Shown: piece by piece, positions 1 to 5,624 of the stretch | How positions within the stretch are numbered: the first letter of the stretch is position 1 | Layout of the letters: each line of letters begins with the position of its first letter | Assembly: GCA_013151315.1 (NCBI GenBank) | Contig: JAADIN010000270.1 | Location: forward strand, 1-5,960 | Origin: Planctomycetota bacterium | GTDB lineage: Bacteria > Planctomycetota > Planctomycetia > Pirellulales > Lacipirellulaceae | Length of the DNA: 5,960 nt | Direction of reading: 5' to 3' | Program-made: the position numbers and the translations under genes | The notes under the pieces: model-generated | Databases searched by the model: none | Seen by the model: only the letters and a program-made list of their open reading frames with translations | Told to the model about the DNA's origin: nothing

Positions 1-1
1 C

Positions 2-481
2 GTCGAGCGCACCGACGCCTTCGATGGAGTCAGCCGCTGCTATGCTTACGTTTCTCAACGGCCGCTGCACTTGATGTTCTACGTTCTTGTGGCAATCACT
101 CTTGGTTTCCTCGGCAATTTTCTCGTGCAGGGCATTGCGTATGCCACAGTCGGATTGTCGGAGTGGACGATTAGCTGGGGGTTGAGCAGCGAACGAACGG
201 CCGAATTGGCCGGATCGGCTCAGGCCCATCTAAGCGCGCCGGCCGACCTTGGCAGAACATCGATCCAGTTTTGGAAAGGGATGCTCCAAACGCTCGTTGC
301 CTCGTATTCGGTCGGCTACCTTTGGTCGGCATCGGTCGGCATCTATCTGCTTCTACGCCGGCACATCGATTCCACCGAGATGGACGAAATTGCCTTCGAC
401 GAAAGCGATCTGCCGAAGAAAGGTTTGCCGAACCTCGAACCCGACGAATCGGGCGTCCCGCACGTCGAAAAAACAACGTAA
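2..481 (+). CDS. C-terminal part of an unrecognised integral membrane protein (5' end outside window)
   Basis: The frame is open from the left edge to a TAA stop at 479-481, so this is the 3' part of a longer gene. A TTG/ATG pair at 71-76 falls inside the open frame at the start of a hydrophobic helix and is unlikely to be the true start. The visible 159 residues begin with a segment reading FDGVSRCYAYVSQRPLH, then a hydrophobic helix (about MFYVLVAITLGFLGNFLVQG), a loop of about 70 residues containing ELAGSAQAHLSAP, a second helix (about LVASYSVGYLWSASVGIYLLL) ending in positively charged RRH, and an acidic, proline-rich hydrophilic tail. The RRH after the second helix suggests a cytoplasmic C-terminus and an outward-facing central loop. 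I do not recognise a named family; the style resembles conserved planctomycete membrane proteins of unknown role. The gene converges with the receiver gene to its right. No function is assigned. Confidence 0.75.
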   Translation, partial: VERTDAFDGVSRCYAYVSQRPLHLMFYVLVAITLGFLGNFLVQGIAYATVGLSEWTISWGLSSERTAELAGSAQAHLSAPADLGRTSIQFWKGMLQTLVASYSVGYLWSASVGIYLLLRRHIDSTEMDEIAFDESDLPKKGLPNLEPDESGVPHVEKTT

Positions 482-502
482 CCGTTCACGGGAAAGAAAT
501 GG

Positions 503-562
503 AACCACAGAGACACGGAGAGCACGGAGTTTTTTCTCTGTGTCCTCCGTGTCTCTGTGGTT
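503..562. repeat. Long near-perfect hairpin of a dispersed-repeat type between convergent genes
   Basis: The arms 503-520 and 545-562 are perfect 18-bp inverted copies (AACCACAGAGACACGGAG). Pairing resumes between 523-529 and 536-542 with one G-U-type pair, leaving a T6 loop (530-535). The sequence motif resembles short palindromes that I remember as dispersed in planctomycete and related environmental genomes. It sits 21 bases after the stop of the left gene and 8 bases from the stop of the minus-strand receiver gene, so a transcript from either side would fold into it. It could act as a bidirectional transcript end, but the T-run is in the loop rather than after the stem, so it is not a canonical intrinsic terminator. 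Confidence 0.8.
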
Positions 563-570
563 ATTCTTCG

Positions 571-909
571 TCATTCCAAAATCGCATCTGCTTCTCGATC
601 CAACTGCCCCCGCGTGACCACCAAGTCGCACCCCGCTTGTCGAGCCGCGTCGAGCCGCTTTTCATGGACATGAGGCCCGCAGGCAACGATGCGTACCTTG
701 CCGCTATCACGCACTTGACTCACCAGCGCCTTGATATCGAGCCCAGGAAGCTGAAGATCGACGAAAAGAAGCCGGCAATCGTCATCCGCCACCGCGGCGA
801 CCGCACTTGCCAGATCGGCCACATGAGAGGTCGCGTATCCCTTTTGGCTGGCCACCCCATCGATCCGAGAGGTAAGCATCAAATCGCGGCATAGCAGGAC
901 AAGTTTCAT
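571..909 (-). CDS. Single-domain CheY-like receiver protein, degenerate active site
   Basis: This 112-residue protein has the length and alternating strand/helix pattern of a stand-alone response-regulator receiver domain, with no output domain. It starts MKLVLLCRDLML (strand 1), carries the phospho-acceptor-like aspartate D51 in LLFVDLQLPG, and continues with VRIVACG (strand 4), an AGCDLVV strand 5 and a final helix. Several canonical receiver residues look altered: only one acidic residue (D9) follows strand 1 where a pair is usual, the Thr/Ser after strand 4 appears as A76/C77, and the invariant Lys after strand 5 appears as R100. Phosphorylation is therefore uncertain, and a pseudo-receiver role is possible. 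It lies 43 bases downstream of glnB on the same strand and is probably co-transcribed. An AGAGGA site (913-918) lies only 3 bases before the ATG. Fold assignment is fairly secure; partner and function are unknown. Confidence 0.72.
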   Translation of the reverse strand: MKLVLLCRDLMLTSRIDGVASQKGYATSHVADLASAVAAVADDDCRLLFVDLQLPGLDIKALVSQVRDSGKVRIVACGPHVHEKRLDAARQAGCDLVVTRGQLDREADAILE

Positions 910-910
910 T

Positions 911-940
911 TTTCCTCTGCGTCTTTGCGTGAGATTTTTT
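911..940. repeat. Short dispersed-repeat-like segment supplying the receiver gene's ribosome binding site
   Basis: On the minus strand this segment reads TCTCACGCAAAGACGCAGAGG followed by an A-run, a motif type I remember as scattered through planctomycete and similar genomes, often near the 'accacagagacacggag' type seen at 503-562. It fills almost all of the 43-base gap between the glnB stop and the receiver ATG, and its AGAGGA (plus 913-918) is the only Shine-Dalgarno-like sequence for the receiver gene. The repeat identity is from memory and needs a genome search. Confidence 0.45.
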
Positions 941-952
941 GGGTGCTATCAT

Positions 953-1300
953 TCACACCGCACCAGGGCCCTGCTGCGAGTCGCTGATTTGAACCGCATC
1001 CTCCATCGGCAGAACGAGTATCTTGCCGTCGCCAATGTTCCCCTCGGGTCCCGTCCGCGCAACCTGCTCGAGGCATTCGAGAGTCCGTTCGACAAAGTCG
1101 TCGTTGACCGCGATTTCGAGCTCGACTTTCCGCAGTAGGTTGGTTCGGTACTCGGCTCCGCGATAAGATTCGGTCTGGCCTCGCTGGCGAGCAAACCCCA
1201 TGGCATCGCAGACCGTAAATCGAGTCACGCCGATCCGGCTAAGCGCTTGCCGTACCGCATCGAGCTTGGTGGGCTGAATGACTGCCAGAATGAGCTTCAT
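953..1300 (-). CDS. glnB: P-II nitrogen regulatory protein (GlnB/GlnK family)
   Basis: This 115-residue protein matches the P-II family along its length: MKLILAVIQPTKLDAVRQAL at the start, the T-loop signature YRGAEY at 46-51 with the uridylylation tyrosine at 51, and the B-loop/C-terminal signature NIGDGKILV near 88-96. P-II trimers sense ATP/ADP and 2-oxoglutarate and control ammonium transport and glutamine synthetase. The start at 1300 was chosen because homology begins exactly there; an in-frame extension to 1399 encodes non-family residues and would overlap the divergent gene. No clear Shine-Dalgarno precedes it. Two oddities: three extra residues in the B-loop (RTGPEGNIGDGK against RTAQTGKIGDGK in E. 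coli GlnB), and Q and S where E. coli has the ATP-contacting R101 and R103. A GlnK paralogue is not excluded, and no amtB is visible here. The downstream receiver gene is probably in the same transcript. Confidence 0.93.
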   Translation of the reverse strand: MKLILAVIQPTKLDAVRQALSRIGVTRFTVCDAMGFARQRGQTESYRGAEYRTNLLRKVELEIAVNDDFVERTLECLEQVARTGPEGNIGDGKILVLPMEDAVQISDSQQGPGAV

Positions 1301-1388
1301 GAGATAGAAACCAAACGATACAATGCCTTGAAAACAATCATGCCAGCATAACATGGCCATTGCTAGCGACAAGTGAGACTCCCCGACC
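1301..1388. promoter_or_regulatory. Divergent intergenic region between glnB and the phosphotransferase gene
   Basis: This 88-base gap must hold the start signals for two divergently transcribed genes. It is AT-richer than the flanking genes on the glnB side. I could not find a convincing -35/-10 pair with normal spacing on either strand (a TTGAAA at 1328-1333 has only a CATAAC 13 bases on), so no individual promoter is called. No terminator or repeat is seen. Confidence 0.4.
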
Positions 1389-2441
1389 GTGCCCAGCAAT
1401 CTTTACGCAACAAAGCAACTCACGTTTCTGAGCCCTTGGCTGGAAGATGTTTCCCAAGCCAAGATGCAGTCGCTCGGCCTGCAGGGCGGGTTTAGTGGCG
1501 CGATCGTTTGGCGTGTTTCGACGCCCAAGCAAAACCTATGCCTCCGCCGCTGGCCGCAGGTCCATCCGACCATCGATGGTTTGTCTTCGATTCACGGCCT
1601 GCTTCAACATATCGATCAGGCCGGATATCGCTTGGCCCCGGTGCCCCTGCCCACACTCGTGGGCCAATCTTTTTTTCTGAACGAAGATCATCTCTGGGAA
1701 CTCGCGCCCTGGATGCCCGGCGAGGCAAGTTTTCATCGGCAGCCAAGCTACGAAAAACTCGCCTCGGCAATGACCGCTTTGGCTGATTTTCATCAAGCAG
1801 CAGCGACCTATCAATTTGCCGGTGATGGCCCGCGCAAGGCCCCGTCACCCGGACTCATGCAGCGACTCGATATTTTGCGCGGACTGCAACAGGGAGGACT
1901 CGAACAATTGTGGAACGAAACTCGCTCGGCCGAAGCAAGCGACCTACGCGAACTGGCTTTCGAACTGCTTGAAGGGATCAACCGACCGCTGGCTGATGTT
2001 ACCCGCCAAATCGAGGCCATTGCAAACGTCCCGTTGCCATTGCAATGGTGTCTTCGGGATGTGCGTCACGACCATCTTCTGTTTACCGGCGAACAAGTTA
2101 CCGGGCTAATCGACTTTGGCGCGGTGGCGGTCGACTCGGTCTCGTGCGACTTGGCCCGTCTGATAGGCAGCATGGTGAACGACCGGGCCGACGACTGGCA
2201 AAAGGCCCTTGGGGCATACGACCGTTGGCGACCGCTTTCGATCGACGAGCGGCGTGCCATTGCCGGCTTCGACGCGGGCGGCACGATCTGCTCGGCGACC
2301 AATTGGGTCCGTTGGCTCTTTATCGAGGGCCGCTCTTTCCCACAAATCCACGCCTTACACGACCAGCTCGTTTGGCTGCGAGATCGATTGGTGTCGCTCT
2401 CCTCACGCTCCGGTGCTAGCGTCGCCCAGCCAGCTTTGTAG
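1389..2441 (+). CDS. APH-fold phosphotransferase (aminoglycoside phosphotransferase-like family)
   Basis: The 350-residue protein has the layout of the APH/choline-kinase-like phosphotransferase family. A glycine-rich turn, QGGFSGAIVWRV (about residues 32-43), is followed by LCLRRW, where an arginine sits at the usual VAIK lysine position. A hinge-like LWELAPWMPGE (about 102-112) precedes a helical domain, then the catalytic loop and IDFGAVAVDSVSCDLARL, with D242 as the metal-binding Asp. The catalytic loop reads LRDVRHDHLLF from residue 222, so the usual HGDxHxxN becomes LRD-VRHD-H: the catalytic Asp (D224) is kept, but the leading His and the metal-binding Asn are replaced. The substrate cannot be inferred; drug resistance should not be assumed. 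The start is a GTG 12 bases after an in-frame stop (TGA at 1374-1376), the first usable start, and it has no clear ribosome site. It is divergent from glnB and ends upstream of the dsbD leader. Confidence 0.78.
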   Translation: MPSNLYATKQLTFLSPWLEDVSQAKMQSLGLQGGFSGAIVWRVSTPKQNLCLRRWPQVHPTIDGLSSIHGLLQHIDQAGYRLAPVPLPTLVGQSFFLNEDHLWELAPWMPGEASFHRQPSYEKLASAMTALADFHQAAATYQFAGDGPRKAPSPGLMQRLDILRGLQQGGLEQLWNETRSAEASDLRELAFELLEGINRPLADVTRQIEAIANVPLPLQWCLRDVRHDHLLFTGEQVTGLIDFGAVAVDSVSCDLARLIGSMVNDRADDWQKALGAYDRWRPLSIDERRAIAGFDAGGTICSATNWVRWLFIEGRSFPQIHALHDQLVWLRDRLVSLSSRSGASVAQPAL

Positions 2442-2479
2442 CCGCGAGCGGAAGCCGCGGTTGAGCCCTTTTTTCGGGA
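2441..2479 (+). terminator. Weak hairpin plus T-run after the phosphotransferase gene
   Basis: Immediately after the TAG stop, CCGCG (2442-2446) can pair with CGCGG (2456-2460) around a 9-base loop. A run of six T follows at 2469-2474, eight bases past the stem. The separation makes it a poor intrinsic terminator, but it is the only candidate downstream of this gene. The GC-rich palindrome may instead be a dispersed repeat of the genome. Confidence 0.3.
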
Positions 2480-2568
2480 AATCGCCCCTTCAAGGTGCTC
2501 TGCCGCACATTCCCTCGTAAATCATTCTCTATCATAGAAATTGTCGTCCTGAAATCGCCATGTCGGCG

Positions 2569-2598
2569 TTGACCCCGATTTTCTAAGACTGGTAAAAT
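2569..2598 (+). promoter_or_regulatory. Sigma70-like promoter for dsbD
   Basis: TTGACC (2569-2574, 5 of 6 to consensus) and TAAAAT (2593-2598, 5 of 6) are separated by 18 bases. They point toward dsbD in an otherwise gene-free gap, and predict a transcript start near 2605, which is the left edge of the palindromic element at 2606. This is sequence matching only; promoter rules in planctomycetes are less well defined. Confidence 0.5.
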
Positions 2599-2605
2599 AA
2601 AGTGG

Positions 2606-2742
2606 CTAGTGCTTTGTCACTGCCAAAAGTTCGGGTGCCACTGCTGGCTTGTCCAGCAGTGCCTGACCGGCAGTGTTGCACTGCTGGGCAAGCCAGCAGT
2701 GGCACCCAACCCGAAAATTAGACGGTAACGACAAAGCACTAG
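2606..2742. mobile_element. 137-bp MITE-like palindromic element in the dsbD leader
   Basis: The ends are perfect 13-bp terminal inverted repeats (CTAGTGCTTTGTC at 2606-2618 and its complement at 2730-2742). Inside is a larger inverted repeat: 2633-2651 pairs perfectly with 2689-2707 (19 bp), and after one G-T type position 2653-2662 pairs with 2678-2687 (10 bp). Each arm is itself palindromic, because CACTGCTGG/CCAGCAGTG occurs at 2639-2647/2653-2661 and again at 2679-2687/2693-2701. The segment between the tips and the core is shorter on the left than on the right, so the element is slightly asymmetric. It has no credible coding capacity. The outer CTAG or TA could be the target duplication, since TA duplication is known for IS630/Tc1-type elements; that assignment is inference. 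The core resembles repeats I remember as abundant in planctomycete genomes. Confidence 0.75.
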
Positions 2743-2782
2743 GTTCTCGTCGCAGGATGCGCATCGAGACTTGTCTCCCATG

Positions 2783-2788
2783 AGAGGA
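2783..2788 (+). promoter_or_regulatory. Ribosome binding site that fixes the dsbD start at 2795
   Basis: AGAGGA lies six bases before the ATG at 2795. Upstream in-frame starts (TTG at 2771, ATG at 2780) have no comparable site and would add hydrophilic residues before the signal peptide. Confidence 0.65.
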
Positions 2789-2794
2789 AAACGA

Positions 2795-4912
2795 ATGTTT
2801 TCGGCTTCGCTGACTCAACCCCGTCGGCTTACGTTGGCGTTTTGCTTGCTGTTAGGTAGCGTTAGCACCGCGGCTCAAGCGCAGTTTGAATTCCCCAAGG
2901 GTATCGGTGCCTTTAGCCGTGGGGATTCTTCCCCCAAGGTGACCGTCGAAGCGCAGTTTACGCCAGCCGAGCAAGATCGGCCTGCCCTGCTGTTTGTGAC
3001 GGCAGACATCGCCAGCAGTTTTCATATCTCGGCCGTCGATCAAGCCGCAGGCGGACCGTTGCCGACAACGATTGCGCTCGCACCCGATTCGCCAGTACGC
3101 CTCCTCAGCGATTGGCAATCGCTAAAACCTCCCAAGTCACACATTGACCAAGAAATCTGGACCGGCCTCGAACTGCGTGAGCATTTCAAGCAAGTTACCT
3201 GGGTTGCCCGCATCGAGATCGCTCCCGGCACCGACCCTGCTCGCTTGGCCTTGACCGGACAAGTCGAAGGACAAGCATGTGCCGAGGTCTGTATTCCCTT
3301 TGAGCAAAAATTCACCGCCAAGCTCGGGAAAGGCGTTCCCCTGCCGGCAGACTTCGACATGAACTCGCTGGCCGCTACCAAGGTGGTCGTCGAAAAAATG
3401 TTGCTTAACCCGAATTCCGCGCCGCCAGAAATCGAGAGTACCGTCGCAGAGGCCCACCTCTACGATCTTTCGCAGGTGAGTCTCGTTGAAGCCGAAGAAC
3501 AATCGCTGGCTTACTTTTTACTCTTGGCCTTCCTCGGCGGCTTGATCCTGAACGTCATGCCGTGTGTGTTACCGGTGATTGGGCTCAAGGTGATGAGCTT
3601 TGTCCAACAGGCGGGCCAAAGCCGAGCCCACGCTTGGGCTCTGAATTGCTGGTACTCGGCCGGCATCGTGGCCGTGTTTCTGGTGCTGGCTACCCTCGCC
3701 GTTTTGTTTCAAATGAGTTGGGGCACGCAATTCGCTAGTGCTGGGTTCAACATCAGTTTGATTGGAATCGTCTTTGCGATGGCGCTCAGCCTGCTAGGCA
3801 TGTGGGATATTCCCATCCCCGGTTTTGTGGGTTCGAACACGAATATCGAACTCACCGAACGAGAGGGCCCCACGGCGGCCTTCCTCAAAGGGGTGCTGAC
3901 GACCTTGCTTGCCACCCCCTGCATAGGCCCTTTCATGGTCCCTGCTCTTACCTGGGCGCTTAAACAGCCGACCTGGATGACCTACTCGGTGTTCACCGTC
4001 CTGGGCATAGGCATGGCCAGCCCCTACTTGCTGATTGGGGCATTCCCCGGGCTGATTCGCTTCTTGCCGCGGCCTGGTGCCTGGATGGAAACCTTCAAGA
4101 AAATCATGGGGCTGATCATGCTCGGCACGGTCGTCTGGCTGCTCACATTTATCGATTCTCCGCTCGTGGTTCCCACGGTCGCGATGTTAGTCGTCATTGT
4201 CGGTGCGTGTTGGTGGATTTCCCAAACTCCGATCACGGCTCTGTTTTCCGAAAAATTACAATCGTGGGTGATTGGCGGACTGATCGTAGCCATCGGTGCC
4301 ATGGGATCGTATGGCTGGCTCTACAAGCAGGTCATGTTGCTTCGTTACGAGGAAAAGATTGCCGCGTATGCGGAGCAAAAAATCGGCGAACAGCGGATGC
4401 AAATCGCACGCAACTTGGGCGGTATCGAAGACGAAAGCATGCTGCGACAGATGATCGCCGAACTGGCGTTCAAGCCGGCCGATAACGATCAACCATGGCA
4501 ACGGTTTTCGTTAGCCAAGCTGGGGCACCTGACGCTAGGCGAAGGCCACACGGTGCTGGTCGATTTTACCGCCGACTGGTGCACTTCTTGCAAGGCACTT
4601 GAAAAATTTGTGCTCAAAACCCAGGTCGTCGAAGAAGCCCTTACCCAAGCCAATGTCATCACCATGGAAGCCGACTACACCAAGAAGCCCGAAGCAATCG
4701 AACAGGCAATCAAAGCACTCGGCGGCATTGGCGTCCCTCTCATTGCCATCTTCCCCGGCTCCGACCCCTACCACCCGATCGTGTTCTCCGAGGGAAACTA
4801 CACCAAAACCGATCTACTCGAAGCCATCGCCCAAGCGACGGGGCAGGGCGGCGTGATCGAGACAGCGGATAAGGCATCGCTTCGTCAAGCGGACGGCGAA
4901 CCGCGTCGGTAG
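2795..4912 (+). CDS. dsbD: Thiol:disulfide interchange protein DsbD (three-domain)
   Basis: This 705-residue inner-membrane protein passes electrons from cytoplasmic thioredoxin to periplasmic thiol proteins, as needed for disulfide isomerisation and cytochrome c maturation. In order: a signal peptide (two Arg, hydrophobic core, AQA-Q cleavage near residue 29); a periplasmic DsbD-alpha-like domain with the C162-x3-C166 pair (ACAEVC); a CcdA-like membrane domain with about eight helices, carrying C257 in NVMPCVLPVIGLK and C376 in ATPCIGPF; a linker of about 85 residues; and a C-terminal thioredoxin-like domain with C596-T-S-C599 in FTADWCTSCK. All six cysteines of the relay are present, so it should be functional. 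The usual thioredoxin-domain motif of DsbD is CVAC-like; CTSC is a mild variant. Length is somewhat above the roughly 570 residues of the E. coli protein. It is probably transcribed alone from 2569-2598, through the palindromic element. No clear terminator follows. Confidence 0.95.
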   Translation: MFSASLTQPRRLTLAFCLLLGSVSTAAQAQFEFPKGIGAFSRGDSSPKVTVEAQFTPAEQDRPALLFVTADIASSFHISAVDQAAGGPLPTTIALAPDSPVRLLSDWQSLKPPKSHIDQEIWTGLELREHFKQVTWVARIEIAPGTDPARLALTGQVEGQACAEVCIPFEQKFTAKLGKGVPLPADFDMNSLAATKVVVEKMLLNPNSAPPEIESTVAEAHLYDLSQVSLVEAEEQSLAYFLLLAFLGGLILNVMPCVLPVIGLKVMSFVQQAGQSRAHAWALNCWYSAGIVAVFLVLATLAVLFQMSWGTQFASAGFNISLIGIVFAMALSLLGMWDIPIPGFVGSNTNIELTEREGPTAAFLKGVLTTLLATPCIGPFMVPALTWALKQPTWMTYSVFTVLGIGMASPYLLIGAFPGLIRFLPRPGAWMETFKKIMGLIMLGTVVWLLTFIDSPLVVPTVAMLVVIVGACWWISQTPITALFSEKLQSWVIGGLIVAIGAMGSYGWLYKQVMLLRYEEKIAAYAEQKIGEQRMQIARNLGGIEDESMLRQMIAELAFKPADNDQPWQRFSLAKLGHLTLGEGHTVLVDFTADWCTSCKALEKFVLKTQVVEEALTQANVITMEADYTKKPEAIEQAIKALGGIGVPLIAIFPGSDPYHPIVFSEGNYTKTDLLEAIAQATGQGGVIETADKASLRQADGEPRR

Positions 4913-4919
4913 GCACATC

Positions 4920-4953
4920 GGCGACTCAAGCCCAACGGCTCTCGCCGCAGCCT
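4920..4953 (-). repeat. Left copy of the purM 3' end (purM relic)
   Basis: These 34 bases match 5625-5658, the end of purM, at 31 positions, including an exact 18-base run (4936-4953). Read on the minus strand they still encode GCGESRWA and a TGA stop (4926-4928). The two differences within the reading frame (4929, 4935) are both third-position silent changes (GCC/GCT Ala, CGC/CGT Arg); the third difference (4925) lies after the stop. Similarity ends abruptly at the Gly codon; upstream codons do not resemble purM. It lies 7 bases after the dsbD stop. Interpreted as one boundary of an inserted cassette. Confidence 0.75.
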
Positions 4954-4971
4954 GTCGACAAGAACAGCAAA

Positions 4972-5006
4972 TTTGTCTTTCAAAGACTCTCCCCCTAGAA
5001 TGGAAG
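4972..5006 (+). promoter_or_regulatory. Possible promoter and ribosome site for the cassette genes
   Basis: TAGAAT (4996-5001, 5 of 6 to the -10 consensus) has a TTGTCT (4973-4978, 4 of 6) 17 bases upstream, and a GGAAG (5002-5006) lies 10 bases before the ATG at 5017. The two cannot both be used simply, because a start about 7 bases after the -10 would leave the GGAAG out of the transcript. One of them is therefore probably spurious, or the message is nearly leaderless. Confidence 0.25.
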
Positions 5007-5016
5007 CAACGAACGA

Positions 5017-5418
5017 ATGATTCCTGACTTTCGGGAAAATGGATATCTTCCACCAGGGCTTCACCCGGCTACATTGGATGAAGTTTTAGAACGGTTTCGA
5101 GGCCAATCGGAAATTCGTGATGTCCAAATGGAATCAGTTCGGTGGGCGGTGGATTTAGCCAAGCAGGCTGGCGTTGACCGCTTCGTAATCAATGGCAGCT
5201 TTGTTACCGCGGAAATTGAGCCCAACGACGTTGATTGTGTATTACTGATAACGGATAGCTTTCCTCTGGATGCGCAGGCTGAAGCAGAGTTGCTAGACGG
5301 TCTTCCGTTCTTAGAAATTCAACTTGTAGACCAAATCGGATTTGATTTACTCGTAAATACCATTTTCGCTACCGATCGAATTGGCAAATCAAAAGGAATG
5401 ATCGAGGTACTCCCATGA
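5017..5418 (+). CDS. Small predicted nucleotidyltransferase, DUF6932-like
   Basis: The 133-residue protein begins MIPDFRENGYLPPGLHPATL, an N-terminal signature I associate with DUF6932-type proteins. It carries a minimal nucleotidyltransferase motif, G60-S61 then nine residues then D71-V-D73 (INGSFVTAEIEPNDVDCVLL). A possible third acidic residue is E100 (FLEIQLV) or D110, and the protein ends in a GKSKGMIEVLP tail. Enzymes of this fold transfer NMP groups to RNA, protein or small molecules; the target here cannot be read from sequence. Its stop overlaps the start of the next gene in ATGA, implying translational coupling. Base composition is visibly lower in GC (about 45% in lines counted by hand) than dsbD and purM, consistent with separate acquisition. 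Pairing with a small helical partner suggests a toxin-antitoxin-like role, but this is inference; family assignment is from memory. Confidence 0.72.
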   Translation: MIPDFRENGYLPPGLHPATLDEVLERFRGQSEIRDVQMESVRWAVDLAKQAGVDRFVINGSFVTAEIEPNDVDCVLLITDSFPLDAQAEAELLDGLPFLEIQLVDQIGFDLLVNTIFATDRIGKSKGMIEVLP

Positions 5419-5609
5419 GTCTTCAAAACTCGAACCATCTACGACGAACCAAAGAAAAATTGCGACTACTCGAAGACCGTTGTTTGGCAATTCAGAGCTC
5501 GACACAATCTAGCGAGCATTCCCGCCAGCTCACCTTGCGATCACTTAAGCAATTGGTGAATCAACTCAAGGAAGAGATCGCTAGATTCGAATTGAAGAGC
5601 ATCTCTTGA
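5415..5609 (+). CDS. Small charged helical protein paired with the nucleotidyltransferase
   Basis: The 64-residue protein is almost entirely predicted helix, in two segments: RRTKEKLRLLEDRCLAIQSS, then after a polar turn TLRSLKQLVNQLKEEIARFE. Hydrophobic residues, mostly Leu and Ile, recur every three to four positions, which would suit a helical hairpin or coiled coil. No enzyme motif, membrane segment or DNA-binding helix-turn-helix is evident. The ATG overlaps the upstream stop (ATGA at 5415-5418), and a GAGG (5404-5407) seven bases before it gives a good ribosome site. I recall similar short proteins next to DUF6932-type genes, which supports a conserved two-gene unit in which this one could be the partner or antitoxin. 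That role is inferred from size, overlap and charge only. It is convergent with purM, 21 bases from its stop. Confidence 0.7.
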   Translation: MSLQNSNHLRRTKEKLRLLEDRCLAIQSSTQSSEHSRQLTLRSLKQLVNQLKEEIARFELKSIS

Positions 5610-5624
5610 CGGATCACCGTACGA

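Noticed and set aside
71..76. TTG/ATG at 71-76 as the true start of the left-edge gene
   Set aside because: The frame is open to the window edge, and the upstream residues look like continuous protein leading into the helix.
271..894. 207-codon plus-strand open frame across the membrane protein end, hairpin and receiver gene
   Set aside because: It crosses the repeat hairpin and lies antisense to a recognisable receiver domain; its translation is Arg/His/Pro-rich shadow sequence.
929..1138. 69-codon plus-strand open frame antisense to glnB
   Set aside because: Shadow of the well-supported P-II gene; no family features.
1301..1399. N-terminal extension of glnB to an ATG at 1399
   Set aside because: The extra 33 residues are not P-II-like, P-II homology starts exactly at the ATG at 1298-1300, and the extension would overlap the divergent phosphotransferase start.
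2606..2742. CRISPR-like reading of the repeated CACTGCTGG units
   Set aside because: The units alternate in orientation within one palindrome and have no unique spacers of regular length; no cas genes are present.
2756..2765. Perfect 10-base palindrome GATGCGCATC in the dsbD leader as an operator
   Set aside because: A single short palindrome is expected by chance at this scale and matches no regulator site I recognise.
2606..2818. 70-codon minus-strand open frame covering the palindromic element
   Set aside because: Its sequence is mostly palindrome read as codons and it overlaps the dsbD start; no credible protein features.
5609..5620. ACGG-ATCA-CCGT mini-hairpin as a terminator between the cassette and purM
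   Set aside because: A four-pair stem without a T-run is too weak to call.
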